A stretch of DNA of 64,000 nt from Pseudalkalibacillus sp045920555 (GCF_045920555.1 NZ_CP174509.1:2170001-2234000), one strand, 5' to 3'; shown: positions 52,996 through 63,258, counted from the stretch's first letter. Translations and numbers: made by a program. Notes: generated from the letters alone by a model not told the origin.

Positions 52996-53910
52996 GTGAA
53001 CCACTTACTTACAATCAACGCTTTACAGACGAGTGATATCGATGACCTTCTACATAGGGCTCAATACTATGTAGACCATGAATTCAAAGGGATCAGCCAA
53101 AGGGAACCTAGATTTGTAGCGAATTTATTTTATGAACCGAGCACAAGAACGAAATTCAGCTTTGAAGTAGCGGAAAAGAGACTCGGTCTGCAAGTTCTGG
53201 ACTTCGAATCACAATTTTCCAGTGTGCTGAAAGGTGAATCGTTATATGACACAGTACGGACACTCGAAGCAATTGGCGCAAACGCTGTTGTCATACGGCA
53301 TCCTAAAGATCATTTTTACGAAGAATTGAAGGATATAAATATTCCGATTTTGAATGCAGGTGATGGATGTGGAAACCATCCGACCCAATCATTGTTAGAC
53401 ATGCTGACAATACAACAGGAATTTATCGTACTGCAAGGATTGACGGTCGCCATCATCGGAGATCTGAGACATAGTCGTGTAGCAAGGTCTAATGCAAGTT
53501 TGCTTTCGAAAATGGGTGCAAAGGTTCTTTTCTCAGGACCTGAACAGTGGTTTGATGGAGATTTGCCAAATGGAAAATATGTACCGATGGATCAAGCCGT
53601 GTCAGAAGCTGATGTGGTGATGATGCTCAGGATCCAGCACGAACGGCACGACCAGACGATGGATTTGACGAAAGGGGAGTATCATAATCTCTACGGCTTG
53701 ACTGTAGAAAGAGAAAAATTGATGAAAGAGCAAAGTATCATCCTTCATCCAGCTCCTGTCAATCGTGGAGTCGAAATTGCGGATAAATTGGTTGAGGGTC
53801 CGCGTTCAAGGATATTCAAGCAGATGACGAATGGAGTCGCGACACGGATGGCAGCCCTGGAATGGGCACTACAAATAGAGGAGGAAGTAAGCTATGGGAA
53901 TCTTACTTAA
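52996..53910 (+). CDS. pyrB: Aspartate carbamoyltransferase catalytic subunit
   Basis: Condenses carbamoyl phosphate with aspartate. 304-residue protein with the carbamoyl-phosphate site STRTKFSFEVAEKRLG (about 50-65), HPTQSLLDMLTIQQ (about 129-142) and HPAPVNRGVEI (about 253-263). No regulatory subunit gene is near, as usual in Bacillus. GTG at 52996 follows TAGGGGCG. pyrC overlaps its last 17 bp. Confidence 0.97.
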   Translation: MNHLLTINALQTSDIDDLLHRAQYYVDHEFKGISQREPRFVANLFYEPSTRTKFSFEVAEKRLGLQVLDFESQFSSVLKGESLYDTVRTLEAIGANAVVIRHPKDHFYEELKDINIPILNAGDGCGNHPTQSLLDMLTIQQEFIVLQGLTVAIIGDLRHSRVARSNASLLSKMGAKVLFSGPEQWFDGDLPNGKYVPMDQAVSEADVVMMLRIQHERHDQTMDLTKGEYHNLYGLTVEREKLMKEQSIILHPAPVNRGVEIADKLVEGPRSRIFKQMTNGVATRMAALEWALQIEEEVSYGNLT

Positions 53911-55180
53911 GAACGCTCGAATTTGGAATGGAGAAAGCCGTAAGTTGAAGGAAGTATTGATCTTAAATTCAAAGGTTGCAGAAATCGGATCCAATATCGA
54001 TGTTGATGACCATGAAGTCATCGATGTCGAGGGGAATCTTTTGGCACCAGGTTTCGTTGACCTGCATGTACACCTCCGTGAGCCTGGTGGTGAGCATAAG
54101 GAAACGATAGAAACTGGAACGCAAGCTGCTGCTAAAGGGGGATTCACCACGATTGCTGCTATGCCGAATACCCGACCAGTGCCAGATAGCCCGACGACGA
54201 TGATGAATCTGCAGAAACGGATAAAAGAAACAGCTAGTACAAGAGTGCTCCCATACGCCTCTATAACAGTCCGTCAAATCGGTGAGGAGCTAGTCGACTT
54301 TGAAACGTTGAAGGAAGAAGGTGCATTCGCTTTTACGGATGATGGTGTTGGGATCCAGAACGCTGATAAAATGCTCCAGGCAATGCATCGGGCGGCTGCA
54401 TTGGATATGGCGATTGTAGCACATTGTGAGGAGAATTCCCTCATTCATAATGGTTGCGTCCATGAAGGGGAATTTTCGAAAGCGAACGGTCTAGATGGAA
54501 TCCCTTCTGTTTGTGAAAGTGTCCAGATTGCAAGGGACGTCCTGCTTGCCGAAGCGACAGGTGTCCATTATCACGTATGCCACATCAGTACTAAGGAATC
54601 AGTACGAGTGGTCCGCGATGCGAAAAGAGCTGGAATCAATGTGACAGCAGAAGTAACGCCACATCATCTATTACTCTGTGAAGACGACATCGTTGATCGC
54701 TCTCCGGATTTCAAAATGAACCCTCCTCTTAGAAGCAAAGAAGATCGCGAAGCATTGATTGAAGGTTTGCTGGATGGGACGATCGATTTTATCGCAACTG
54801 ATCATGCTCCCCATACTGACAAGGAAAAATCGGTAGGCATCGAACGGGCACCTTTCGGAATTGTAGGATTGGAAACAGCATTTCCGTTGTTATACACCTA
54901 TCTAGTAAAACCAGGAATCTGCGACCTGGACTTCTTGATCAGCAGAATGACAAGCGAGCCTTCACGATGCTTCGGCTTACCTTACGGAAGAATTGAAGTT
55001 GGAGCGCCAGCCGATCTAGTTGTCCTCGATCTTGAACATGAGAGTCCGATCCAGGTTGAAAATTTTGCATCCAAGGGAAGGAATACTCCTTTCAAAGACA
55101 GGATTTGTAATGGATGGCCTATACTGACATTAGTGGCAGGAAATATAGCTTATAAGAATGGGAGTGTATTTGCATCATGA
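53894..55180 (+). CDS. pyrC: Dihydroorotase
   Basis: Cyclises carbamoyl-aspartate to dihydroorotate. 428-residue amidohydrolase with the zinc motif DLHVHLREPGGEHKETI (about 56-72), AHCEEN (about 176), HYHVCHIST (about 228), and the C-terminal ATDHAPH (about 302) with the catalytic aspartate. ATG at 53894 follows GAGGAGGAAG inside pyrB. pyrAA starts within its stop codon region (4-bp overlap). Confidence 0.97.
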   Translation: MGILLKNARIWNGESRKLKEVLILNSKVAEIGSNIDVDDHEVIDVEGNLLAPGFVDLHVHLREPGGEHKETIETGTQAAAKGGFTTIAAMPNTRPVPDSPTTMMNLQKRIKETASTRVLPYASITVRQIGEELVDFETLKEEGAFAFTDDGVGIQNADKMLQAMHRAAALDMAIVAHCEENSLIHNGCVHEGEFSKANGLDGIPSVCESVQIARDVLLAEATGVHYHVCHISTKESVRVVRDAKRAGINVTAEVTPHHLLLCEDDIVDRSPDFKMNPPLRSKEDREALIEGLLDGTIDFIATDHAPHTDKEKSVGIERAPFGIVGLETAFPLLYTYLVKPGICDLDFLISRMTSEPSRCFGLPYGRIEVGAPADLVVLDLEHESPIQVENFASKGRNTPFKDRICNGWPILTLVAGNIAYKNGSVFAS

Positions 55181-56277
55181 AAAGACAACTGATTTTAGAA
55201 GATGGAAGTACGTTTGAAGGTATTGGAATCGGGAGTTTGCGAGAATCGACTGGAGAAGTGGTTTTTACGACTGGGATGACAGGATATCAAGAAACACTCT
55301 CAGATCCATCATACTGTGATCAGATCATTACATTCACATATCCATTGATTGGAAACTACGGCATAAATCATGAAGACTTCGAATCAATCGATCCTGCAGC
55401 AGCAGGTGTAATCGTCAGTGAAGCGGCTGTAGAGCCTAATCATTGGCAATCGACAAGCACATTCGATGAGCTTCTGAAAGTGAAGGATATACCAGGAATA
55501 ACAGGTATCGATACGCGTGCCTTAACGAGAAAAATCCGTATACACGGAACCTTAAAGGGGAAAATTGCAGCAATGGAAGCTGATGTTGGGGAAATTGCGG
55601 CTGATCTGTCTGAAAAAGCATTACCGAGAGATCAGGTGAAGAAAGTTTCGACGCATACCCCTTATACACTTCCGGGCAGAGGCAAAAGGGTTGTCCTGGT
55701 GGATTTCGGTGCGAAACGAGGCATTCTTAGAGAATTGATCGAGCGTGGCTGTAATGTTACCGTCGTGCCGTTTAACATCAGTGCCGAGGAAATCCTGCGA
55801 CTACAACCTGACGGGGTGATGCTCAGCAATGGACCTGGAGATCCGACCGATGTACCAGAAGCTATTGAAATGGTTAAAAACATCTTTGGAAAAGTACCTG
55901 TATTTGGAATTTGCCTCGGGCACCAACTGCTTGGTCTGGCATGCGGTGTCAAGACCATCAAAATGAAATTCGGGCATAGAGGTGTGAATCATCCGGTCAA
56001 GGACCTTGAAACTGGTAAAGTAATGATCACTTCTCAAAATCATGGTTACACAGTAGACGTTTCTGGAATTGATGAAACGGACTTGGTTGTCACTCATGTA
56101 GCAATCAATGATGATACGATTGAAGGTTACCGTCATAAGCATCATCCAGCGTTCAGCGTGCAGTTCCATCCAGAAGCCTCACCAGGACCTACTGATTCGA
56201 ATGATCTGTTTGAACAATTCATTGCATTGATGATGACATCTAAGAAAGCGGGGGATCAAGTATGCCAAAACGTATAG
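55177..56277 (+). CDS. pyrAA: Carbamoyl phosphate synthetase small subunit (glutaminase)
   Basis: Releases ammonia from glutamine for the large subunit. 366 residues: N-terminal CPSase domain, then a class I glutamine amidotransferase domain with the nucleophile in GICLGHQLLGLACG (about 245-258) and the His-Glu pair in FSVQFHPEASPGP (about 327-339). ATG at 55177 overlaps the pyrC stop; pyrAB overlaps its end by 16 bp. Confidence 0.97.
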   Translation: MKRQLILEDGSTFEGIGIGSLRESTGEVVFTTGMTGYQETLSDPSYCDQIITFTYPLIGNYGINHEDFESIDPAAAGVIVSEAAVEPNHWQSTSTFDELLKVKDIPGITGIDTRALTRKIRIHGTLKGKIAAMEADVGEIAADLSEKALPRDQVKKVSTHTPYTLPGRGKRVVLVDFGAKRGILRELIERGCNVTVVPFNISAEEILRLQPDGVMLSNGPGDPTDVPEAIEMVKNIFGKVPVFGICLGHQLLGLACGVKTIKMKFGHRGVNHPVKDLETGKVMITSQNHGYTVDVSGIDETDLVVTHVAINDDTIEGYRHKHHPAFSVQFHPEASPGPTDSNDLFEQFIALMMTSKKAGDQVCQNV

Positions 56278-59200
56278 ATATCCAAAAAATCCTAGTTATC
56301 GGTTCAGGACCTATCGTAATCGGTCAAGCAGCAGAGTTCGACTATGCAGGGACACAAGCATGCCAGGCATTGAAGGAAGAAGGATACGAAGTCATCCTCG
56401 TAAACTCGAATCCTGCGACCATAATGACCGACACGACGATGGCGGATAAAGTCTACATCGAGCCACTGACGGTTGAATTTGTTAGCCGGATCATCCGTAA
56501 AGAAAAACCTGACGGCGTCCTTGCCACATTAGGTGGACAGACCGGATTGAACCTTGCAGTCGAGCTTCATGATGCGGGTATTTTAGAAGAATATGACGTC
56601 GAGCTGCTCGGGACCAATCTACAATCGATCCAGCAAGCAGAAGACCGTGATCTATTCAGAACATTGATGAACGAACTGAATGAACCAATTCCAGAAAGTG
56701 AAATCATCCGTTCTCTACCTGAAGCAAAAGAGTTTGTTGAAAAGATCGGTTTCCCTGTCATCATCCGACCAGCCTATACACTTGGCGGTACCGGCGGAGG
56801 GATTGCAAGCAATGAAGCAGAACTGAATGAATTCATATCTAGCGGCTTGAAATACAGTCCTGTTTCTCAAGTGTTACTTGAAAAAAGCATCGCAGGCTAC
56901 AAGGAAATCGAATATGAGGTTATGAGAGATGGGAACAACGGCGCAATTGTCGTTTGTAACATGGAAAACATTGATCCAGTTGGAGTCCACACTGGAGACT
57001 CGTTCGTCGTTGCTCCGAGTCAAACGCTTACTGATCGTGAATATCAGCTGCTTCGGAATGCAAGCTTAAAGATCATCCGTGCGCTTGAAATCCAGGGAGG
57101 ATGCAATGTTCAACTCGCACTTGATCCGAACAGCTCAAATTATTACATCATCGAGGTGAACCCGCGTGTCAGCCGCTCGTCTGCATTAGCTTCGAAAGCG
57201 ACCGGATACCCGATTGCAAAGTTAGCAGCGAAAATCGCTGTCGGCTATACACTTGATGAATTGAAAAACCCTGTGACTGGCCGGACCTATGCATCCTTCG
57301 AGCCTGCACTGGATTATGTCGTGACGAAGATTCCTAGATGGCCTTTTGACAAGTTTGAGGCAGCGAATCGGACCCTTGGTACACAAATGAAAGCCACAGG
57401 TGAAGTTATGGCGATCGGCAGAAACTTTGAAGAATCTTTACTGAAGGCTGTCCGTTCACTTGAAACGGATATTGATCATTTGCAAAGTTCGATTGATCCG
57501 ACCAGAGTTGAGGACTGGGAAGCGATTCTAAAGACGACGGATGATCAAAGAATATACAACGTTACTGAAGCTCTTCGTTCTGGTGTTGCGATCGACTCCA
57601 TTTACGAGTGGACGAAAATAGATCCTTTCTTCCTGTATAAATTGAAGAACATTACAGAAATCGAGAAAGAATTAACTTTTCATCCTGACGATATCGGACT
57701 TTTAAAAGAAGCAAAAAACAAAGGTATTTCAGACAAAACCATTGCAAAACTATGGAACACGACAGAACTCGCAGTCTACAATCTGCGGGAAGAGAATCAG
57801 GTAATGCCGATTTATAAGATGGTCGATACATGTGCAGCGGAGTTCGATTCAGCAACGCCTTATTATTACGGCACTTACGGCCAGGAAAATGAAGTGGAAG
57901 AAAGTAAGAAAAAGAGTGTGCTTGTATTAGGCTCTGGGCCTATCCGAATCGGACAAGGAATTGAATTCGATTATGCGACTGTGCACACTGTCTGGGCGAT
58001 TCAAGAAGCAGGTTATGAAGCGATCATCATCAACAATAATCCTGAAACCGTTTCTACAGATTTCAGTACCTCAGACAAACTTTACTTTGAACCATTGACT
58101 GTAGAAGATGTAATGCATGTTGTCCGACAAGAAAATCCAATCGGAGTAGTTGTCCAATTCGGAGGACAAACAGCAATCAACCTTGCATCTGAACTAAGTA
58201 ACAGAGGTGTACAGATCCTGGGAACAAGCTTGGAGGATATGGATCGGGCTGAAGACCGTGATAAATTTGAACGGACCTTACAAATGCTTGATATTCCACA
58301 GCCCCCTGGGAAAACCGCAACTTCCGTAGAAGGAGCGGTACGGGTTGCCAAAGAAATCGGTTATCCGGTCCTTGTCAGACCATCCTATGTACTTGGAGGA
58401 CGTGCGATGGAAATCGTCTATCAAGAGAATGAACTCCTTCAATATATGGAAAATGCAGTGAAAATCAACCCGGAGCATCCAGTCTTGATCGACCGTTACC
58501 TATTCGGTAAAGAAATTGAAGTCGATGCGATTTCAGATGGGGAGACAGTCTACATCCCGGGAATCATGGAACATATCGAACGTGCAGGAGTACACTCGGG
58601 GGACTCGATCGCTGTCTATCCGCCTCAGACGATTTCTGAGGAAATGAAAGAACAGATCATCGAATGTACGACCAAATTAGCAAGGGGATTGAAAATCGTC
58701 GGGCTGCTAAACATTCAGTATGTCATCTGCAAGGAAGAACTTTATGTACTAGAGGTGAATCCGCGCTCAAGTAGAACGGTGCCATTCTTGAGTAAAATCA
58801 CCGGAGTACCGATGGCGAACCTTGCAACAAAAGCGATCCTCGGGGAAAGTTTATCTCAATTAGGATATGAAACGGGATATCATCCGGAGCCGAAGGATGT
58901 ATTTGTCAAAGTTCCAGTCTTCTCATTTGCGAAACTGCGCCGTGTAGACATCACACTAGGTCCCGAGATGAAATCGACAGGGGAAGTCATGGGGCGCGAT
59001 CGAACATTGGAAAAAGCGCTCTATAAAGGGTTGATTGCATCAGGTATGAAGATTCCGACATTCGGATCCGTGCTGTTCACGATTGCAGATAAGGACAAAG
59101 AGGAAGGATTATCACTTGTACAGCGATTTTACGATATCGGATATCAAATCCTTGCAACAGAAGGAACAGCAAACTTCATCAGAGAGCACAATATTCCTGT

Positions 59201-59471
59201 TACGATTGTAAATAAGATCCAAGAAGGTAGCCCAAGCTTATTGGATCGCATCCAGCAAGGTGAAGTCCAGTTCGTCGTGAATACGTTGACGAAAGGGAAG
59301 CAGCCTGCAAGAGACGGATTCAGGATCCGAAGAGAAGCAGTCGAAAATGGTGCAGTTTGCTTGACTTCCTTCGATACAGTTAAAGCGATCTTGAATGTCG
59401 TCGAGTCGATGACATTCTCAGCAAATGAAATGCCAGCCTTTGAAAAAAGGAAGGCAGGTGTTCTTGCTTGA
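56262..59471 (+). CDS. pyrAB: Carbamoyl phosphate synthetase large subunit
   Basis: 1069-residue enzyme of two homologous ATP-grasp halves. The carboxyphosphate half begins KILVIGSGPIVIGQAAEFDY and the carbamoyl phosphate half SVLVLGSGPIRIGQGIEFDY (about 547). An oligomerisation region lies between, and a C-terminal MGS-like allosteric domain covers about 935-1069. ATG at 56262 follows GCGGGGG. It overlaps pyrAA by 16 bp and pyrK by 4 bp. Confidence 0.97.
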   Translation: MPKRIDIQKILVIGSGPIVIGQAAEFDYAGTQACQALKEEGYEVILVNSNPATIMTDTTMADKVYIEPLTVEFVSRIIRKEKPDGVLATLGGQTGLNLAVELHDAGILEEYDVELLGTNLQSIQQAEDRDLFRTLMNELNEPIPESEIIRSLPEAKEFVEKIGFPVIIRPAYTLGGTGGGIASNEAELNEFISSGLKYSPVSQVLLEKSIAGYKEIEYEVMRDGNNGAIVVCNMENIDPVGVHTGDSFVVAPSQTLTDREYQLLRNASLKIIRALEIQGGCNVQLALDPNSSNYYIIEVNPRVSRSSALASKATGYPIAKLAAKIAVGYTLDELKNPVTGRTYASFEPALDYVVTKIPRWPFDKFEAANRTLGTQMKATGEVMAIGRNFEESLLKAVRSLETDIDHLQSSIDPTRVEDWEAILKTTDDQRIYNVTEALRSGVAIDSIYEWTKIDPFFLYKLKNITEIEKELTFHPDDIGLLKEAKNKGISDKTIAKLWNTTELAVYNLREENQVMPIYKMVDTCAAEFDSATPYYYGTYGQENEVEESKKKSVLVLGSGPIRIGQGIEFDYATVHTVWAIQEAGYEAIIINNNPETVSTDFSTSDKLYFEPLTVEDVMHVVRQENPIGVVVQFGGQTAINLASELSNRGVQILGTSLEDMDRAEDRDKFERTLQMLDIPQPPGKTATSVEGAVRVAKEIGYPVLVRPSYVLGGRAMEIVYQENELLQYMENAVKINPEHPVLIDRYLFGKEIEVDAISDGETVYIPGIMEHIERAGVHSGDSIAVYPPQTISEEMKEQIIECTTKLARGLKIVGLLNIQYVICKEELYVLEVNPRSSRTVPFLSKITGVPMANLATKAILGESLSQLGYETGYHPEPKDVFVKVPVFSFAKLRRVDITLGPEMKSTGEVMGRDRTLEKALYKGLIASGMKIPTFGSVLFTIADKDKEEGLSLVQRFYDIGYQILATEGTANFIREHNIPVTIVNKIQEGSPSLLDRIQQGEVQFVVNTLTKGKQPARDGFRIRREAVENGAVCLTSFDTVKAILNVVESMTFSANEMPAFEKRKAGVLA

Positions 59472-60244
59472 GAAAAGAGTTGACCAAAGTCGTCCATCAT
59501 GAGCAAATTGCAGATAAAATTTATGAATTGACGTTTGAAGGTGAAATGGTCGCTGAGATGGTGGATCCTGGACAATTTTTGCACATCAGGATAGGGGACC
59601 AGTACATGCCGCTTCTAAGGAGACCGATCAGCATATGTGATGTCGACCTCGAGCGGAAGCAGTGTACCATCCTTTATCGAGCGGAAGGGGAAGGTACACA
59701 TCTCCTTTCGCAAAAAAGAAAAGGAGATCGGTTGGATGTGCTCGGGCCATTAGGCAAAGGTTTTCCGTTGGATACAATAGACGAAGGTGAAACCGCGCTG
59801 CTTATCGGTGGAGGGATCGGGGTACCGCCCCTCTACTATTTATCCAAGAAACTGGTGGAGCGTAACGTGCGGGTCATCCACGTCCTCGGATTCGGATCAA
59901 AAAAAGATGCCTTTTATGTAGATGCCTTCGAACAACTCGGAACGACAGCGGTCACGACGATTGATGGAACACTCGGATACCAGGGGTTCGTAACTGATTA
60001 TATAAAACAAAAAGGACCAGCTTACGATGTGCTATATTCATGCGGTCCGACTCCGATGTTGAAAGCGATCGAAGAACAGTTGAACCCCGACCGTGCGTAC
60101 TTTTCTCTTGAAGAGCGAATGGGCTGCGGAATCGGTGCTTGCTTCGCTTGTGTCTGCAGTGTAAAGGATGATCCATCTGGCCACGAATATCGCAAAATAT
60201 GTTCGGATGGACCGGTATTTCCACAAGGGGTGATCCAATTATGA
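59468..60244 (+). CDS. pyrK: Dihydroorotate dehydrogenase B electron transfer subunit
   Basis: 258-residue FAD and 2Fe-2S protein that passes electrons from PyrD to NAD+. The FAD segment is PLLRRPISICDVD (about 43-55), and GGGIGVPPLYYLSKKL (about 115-130) binds NAD. The cluster cysteines are in MGCGIGACFACVCSVKDD (about 218-235) and KICSDGPVF (about 242). TTG at 59468 overlaps the pyrAB stop. ATGA couples it to pyrD. Confidence 0.95.
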   Translation: MRKELTKVVHHEQIADKIYELTFEGEMVAEMVDPGQFLHIRIGDQYMPLLRRPISICDVDLERKQCTILYRAEGEGTHLLSQKRKGDRLDVLGPLGKGFPLDTIDEGETALLIGGGIGVPPLYYLSKKLVERNVRVIHVLGFGSKKDAFYVDAFEQLGTTAVTTIDGTLGYQGFVTDYIKQKGPAYDVLYSCGPTPMLKAIEEQLNPDRAYFSLEERMGCGIGACFACVCSVKDDPSGHEYRKICSDGPVFPQGVIQL

Positions 60245-61179
60245 GTAGATTTGATATCCAATTACCAGGATTGAATATGAAGAATCCAATTATGCCTGCT
60301 TCAGGTTGCTTCGGGTTTGGCCGCGAGTTTTCGAAGCTGTATGACCTGAGTCGATTAGGGGCGATCGCCATTAAAGCGACTACAGATGAACCTCGTTTCG
60401 GCAATCCGACTCCCCGGGTAGCAGAAACACCCGGTGGAATGCTTAATGCAATCGGTCTGCAAAACCCCGGCCTTGAAAAAGTGGTAACTGAAGAACTTCC
60501 TTTTTTAGCGGACTATGATGTTCCGATCCTTGCGAATATAGCGGGAACTACGACTGAAGACTATGTTGCTGTAGCCCGGACCGTTTCCAAAGCGCCGAAT
60601 GTCACGGCCCTTGAGTTGAATATTTCATGCCCTAATGTAAAGGAAGGCGGCATTTCATTCGGCACAGATCCAAAGGTGGCTGCGGCACTGACGAACGCAG
60701 TGAAGGAAGTGTCCGAAGTACCGGTCTATGTGAAACTCTCTCCCAATGTGACAGATATCACTGAAATTGCTCAAGCTGTAGAAGCTGCTGGCGCCGATGG
60801 GTTAGCGATGATCAACACATTGTTGGGGATGCGAATCGACTTGAAATCAGAGAAACCTGTAATCGCAAACCGTACCGGAGGACTGTCCGGTCCTGCGATC
60901 AAGCCTGTTGCAATCAGGATGATTTATGAAGTCAGCCAACGTGTTTCCATACCTATCATCGGTATGGGAGGCGTAACTTCTGCGGATGATGTGCTTGAAT
61001 ACTTTTTGGCTGGTGCAAGTGCAGTTGCTGTCGGGACAGCCAACTTCGTGAACCCGTTTGTATGCCCTGAAATCATTACTGAACTGGAAGAAAAGTTGAC
61101 TGAAAAGAAGATCGATCATATCAATGAGTTGATCGGAAGGAGCTGGAAGTCATGCTACAGCCCATCATTATCGCGCTAG
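60241..61179 (+). CDS. pyrD: Dihydroorotate dehydrogenase B catalytic subunit
   Basis: 312-residue class 1B FMN enzyme that oxidises dihydroorotate to orotate with PyrK. NISCPNVKEGG (about 127-137) holds the catalytic cysteine typical of class 1, MINTLLGMRID (about 190) and GMGGVTSADDVLEYFLAGASAVAVGTA (about 240) bind FMN phosphate. ATG at 60241 overlaps the pyrK stop; an extension to 60199 lies in pyrK. Confidence 0.96.
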   Translation: MSRFDIQLPGLNMKNPIMPASGCFGFGREFSKLYDLSRLGAIAIKATTDEPRFGNPTPRVAETPGGMLNAIGLQNPGLEKVVTEELPFLADYDVPILANIAGTTTEDYVAVARTVSKAPNVTALELNISCPNVKEGGISFGTDPKVAAALTNAVKEVSEVPVYVKLSPNVTDITEIAQAVEAAGADGLAMINTLLGMRIDLKSEKPVIANRTGGLSGPAIKPVAIRMIYEVSQRVSIPIIGMGGVTSADDVLEYFLAGASAVAVGTANFVNPFVCPEIITELEEKLTEKKIDHINELIGRSWKSCYSPSLSR

Positions 61180-61874
61180 ATTTCGAATCCAAGGAAAAGG
61201 TCCAATCTTTCCTGGCCTCTTTTAGTGGGGAACGACTTTTTGTCAAAGTAGGAATGGAACTTTTTTATCAGGAAGGGCCAGACCTGATTCGGATGCTGAA
61301 AGAACAAGGACATGCCATTTTCTTGGATCTGAAGCTCCATGACATTCCGAATACGGTCCATAAGGCGATGGTTGGATTAGCGAAGCTCGATGTCGATCTG
61401 GTCAACGTCCATGCAATGGGTGGCATAGAGATGATGGAAAGGGCTGTACAGGGGTTAGAGGAAGGAAGCCGCGGTCAACGCCCTAAATGTATTGCTGTCA
61501 CACAACTGACAAGCAGTTCGAAAAAGATCATGAATGAGGAAATCTCCATTCCAGGATCAATCGAACAATCGGTTGTGAATCTTGCTGAAAATACACGGAC
61601 GGCCGGCCTTGAGGGTGTAGTCAGTTCACCATTGGAAGTTCCGCTTATCAAAGGGAACTGTGGTTCTGAATTTTTGACTGTAACACCCGGGATCCGATTG
61701 TTGTCCGATGAGAAAAATGATCAGAAACGAGTAACGACTCCTGGCAAGGCGAAGGAGTTAGGCAGTGATCATATCGTCGTCGGCCGGACGATCACCTGCT
61801 CGGAAAACCCGGTCCAGACATATCGTAATATTCAAAACGAATGGGGGATTACCTTTGAAACGACAGGTCGCTAA
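61152..61874 (+). CDS. pyrF: Orotidine 5'-phosphate decarboxylase
   Basis: Final step to UMP. 240-residue TIM barrel with LFVKVGMELFYQEGP (about 29-43) and the catalytic DLKLHDIPNTV (about 59-69, with the K-D-K-D type charge network). A C-terminal VVGRTITCSENP binds phosphate. ATG at 61152 follows GGAAGGAGCTGG, 28 bp inside pyrD. Confidence 0.96.
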   Translation: MLQPIIIALDFESKEKVQSFLASFSGERLFVKVGMELFYQEGPDLIRMLKEQGHAIFLDLKLHDIPNTVHKAMVGLAKLDVDLVNVHAMGGIEMMERAVQGLEEGSRGQRPKCIAVTQLTSSSKKIMNEEISIPGSIEQSVVNLAENTRTAGLEGVVSSPLEVPLIKGNCGSEFLTVTPGIRLLSDEKNDQKRVTTPGKAKELGSDHIVVGRTITCSENPVQTYRNIQNEWGITFETTGR

Positions 61875-62490
61875 ATATTTACTTGATATTGAAGCTGTAA
61901 CTTTAAGTCCAGTGGATCCATACACCTGGTCTTCTGGTATGAAAGCACCGATTTATTGTGATAACCGCCTTATCATCTCTCATCCGGAAATCCGCTCGAA
62001 GATAGCTGATTCATTTGTAGCATTGATCGAAAAACATTTTCCGGATGTGGAAGTCATTGCCGGGACTGCCACAGCCGGGATTCCTCATGCAGCATTAATC
62101 GCTGACCGGATGAATCTGCCGATGGTTTATGTCCGTTCTAAAGCTAAAGCTCATGGAAAGGGTAAACAAATTGAAGGTGGGCTTTCAGCAGGGACAAATG
62201 TAGTGGTCGTTGAAGATCTGATCTCCACTGGCGGTAGTGTTCTCAATGCGGTTGATACACTGAATGACGGAGGAGCTAATATCCTAGGCTGTGCAGCCAT
62301 CTTTACTTATGAGTTAGAAAAGGGAAAAGAAGCATTCTTAGAAAAATCATTGGGCGTGCACACCCTCTCTGATTTTAGTACATTGGTAGATGTAGCCGCA
62401 GAAGAGGGGAAGATATCAAACGACTCAATCAATGAGTTGAATGAATGGTGTAAAAATCCAGAATCCTGGTCGAACGTGGCTTCAAAATAA
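61855..62490 (+). CDS. pyrE: Orotate phosphoribosyltransferase
   Basis: Joins orotate and PRPP to OMP. 211 residues; KYLLDIEAVTLSPVDPYTWSSGMKAPIYCDNR at the start matches the family, and the PRPP loop is VVVVEDLISTGGSVLNAV (about 117-134). The TTG at 61855 is chosen because it gives the family N-terminus and follows GGGGG; the longer frame from 61765 is out of line with relatives. It overlaps pyrF by 20 bp. Confidence 0.94.
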   Translation: MKRQVAKYLLDIEAVTLSPVDPYTWSSGMKAPIYCDNRLIISHPEIRSKIADSFVALIEKHFPDVEVIAGTATAGIPHAALIADRMNLPMVYVRSKAKAHGKGKQIEGGLSAGTNVVVVEDLISTGGSVLNAVDTLNDGGANILGCAAIFTYELEKGKEAFLEKSLGVHTLSDFSTLVDVAAEEGKISNDSINELNEWCKNPESWSNVASK

Positions 62491-62510
62491 TCGATCTGGG
62501 GTGAGATCTT

Positions 62511-63167
62511 TTGAGAAAGATGGAAGGTGAGGAATTTGATCAGCTTGTCTCTTTTTTCGATGGAATGGCAAGGACAGGCTGGTTAAGTTCTATCCATGAA
62601 AAATTGAAAATACAGTCAGGAAATTGGACCGGCGCAAATATTCTGGATGTAGGCTGTGGAACCGGACGGCTTTTACTACGTGGTGTTGATGAAGCGGAAC
62701 ATGTGACAGGTGTCGATCTCTCTTCTGAAATGATTAAGGCTAGTAAACAAAACTTTTTCTTACATAATCGTGATTACAAATCGACGTTTTTAGTAGCGGA
62801 TGCTTACGAACTGCCTTTTGAAAATGATCGCTTTCAAGTCTCGCTCTCGACTTGTGTCATGTTTCTTCTGCCAGAACCGGATAAAGGGCTGAAAGAGTTG
62901 ATCAGAGTAACAAGTCCTGGGGGTACCGTCACGATGTTGAACCCGAGCAAAAAAATGAATCAGTTGAATGCGTACGAATACAGCAAAAACAACAACCTCA
63001 CTGGATTTGAACAGACAACATTATTGAAGTGGTCCAACGTATCGACTCACAGACATAGGTATAGCACTGAAGAACTGACGGCTTTGCTGAAAGTGCTGGG
63101 GGCAAAAGAAGTAGTCCATCAAGTAGTTTTGGATGGACTCGCTATGATCACTACCGCAAAAATCTAA
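62511..63167 (+). CDS. Class I SAM-dependent methyltransferase
   Basis: 218-residue methyltransferase of the UbiE/Methyltransf_11 type. Motif I is NILDVGCGTGRLLL (about 43-56), followed by GVDLSSEMIKASKQN (about 64-78), VADAYELPFENDRF and a GGTVTMLNPS post-motif. The substrate is unknown. It starts 20 bp after pyrE with no terminator between, so it is probably read with the pyr operon. TTG at 62511 is best spaced from GGGGTGAG; ATG at 62520 is the alternative. Not part of the B. subtilis pyr operon. Confidence 0.82.
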   Translation: MRKMEGEEFDQLVSFFDGMARTGWLSSIHEKLKIQSGNWTGANILDVGCGTGRLLLRGVDEAEHVTGVDLSSEMIKASKQNFFLHNRDYKSTFLVADAYELPFENDRFQVSLSTCVMFLLPEPDKGLKELIRVTSPGGTVTMLNPSKKMNQLNAYEYSKNNNLTGFEQTTLLKWSNVSTHRHRYSTEELTALLKVLGAKEVVHQVVLDGLAMITTAKI

Positions 63168-63216
63168 ATCTGAAAAGAGCTGACCTAACCGAAACGAATT
63201 CTGTTTTGAACATATA

Positions 63217-63258
63217 AAAACGCAAGTGGTTTCACATACGAAATCACTTGCGTTTTTT
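63217..63258 (+). terminator. Terminator after the methyltransferase gene (end of the pyr unit)
   Basis: AAAACGCAAGTG pairs with CACTTGCGTTTT, extended inside by TTTC/GAAA, followed by TTTTTT. Very stable. The 300 bp after it contain no credible gene. Confidence 0.93.
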
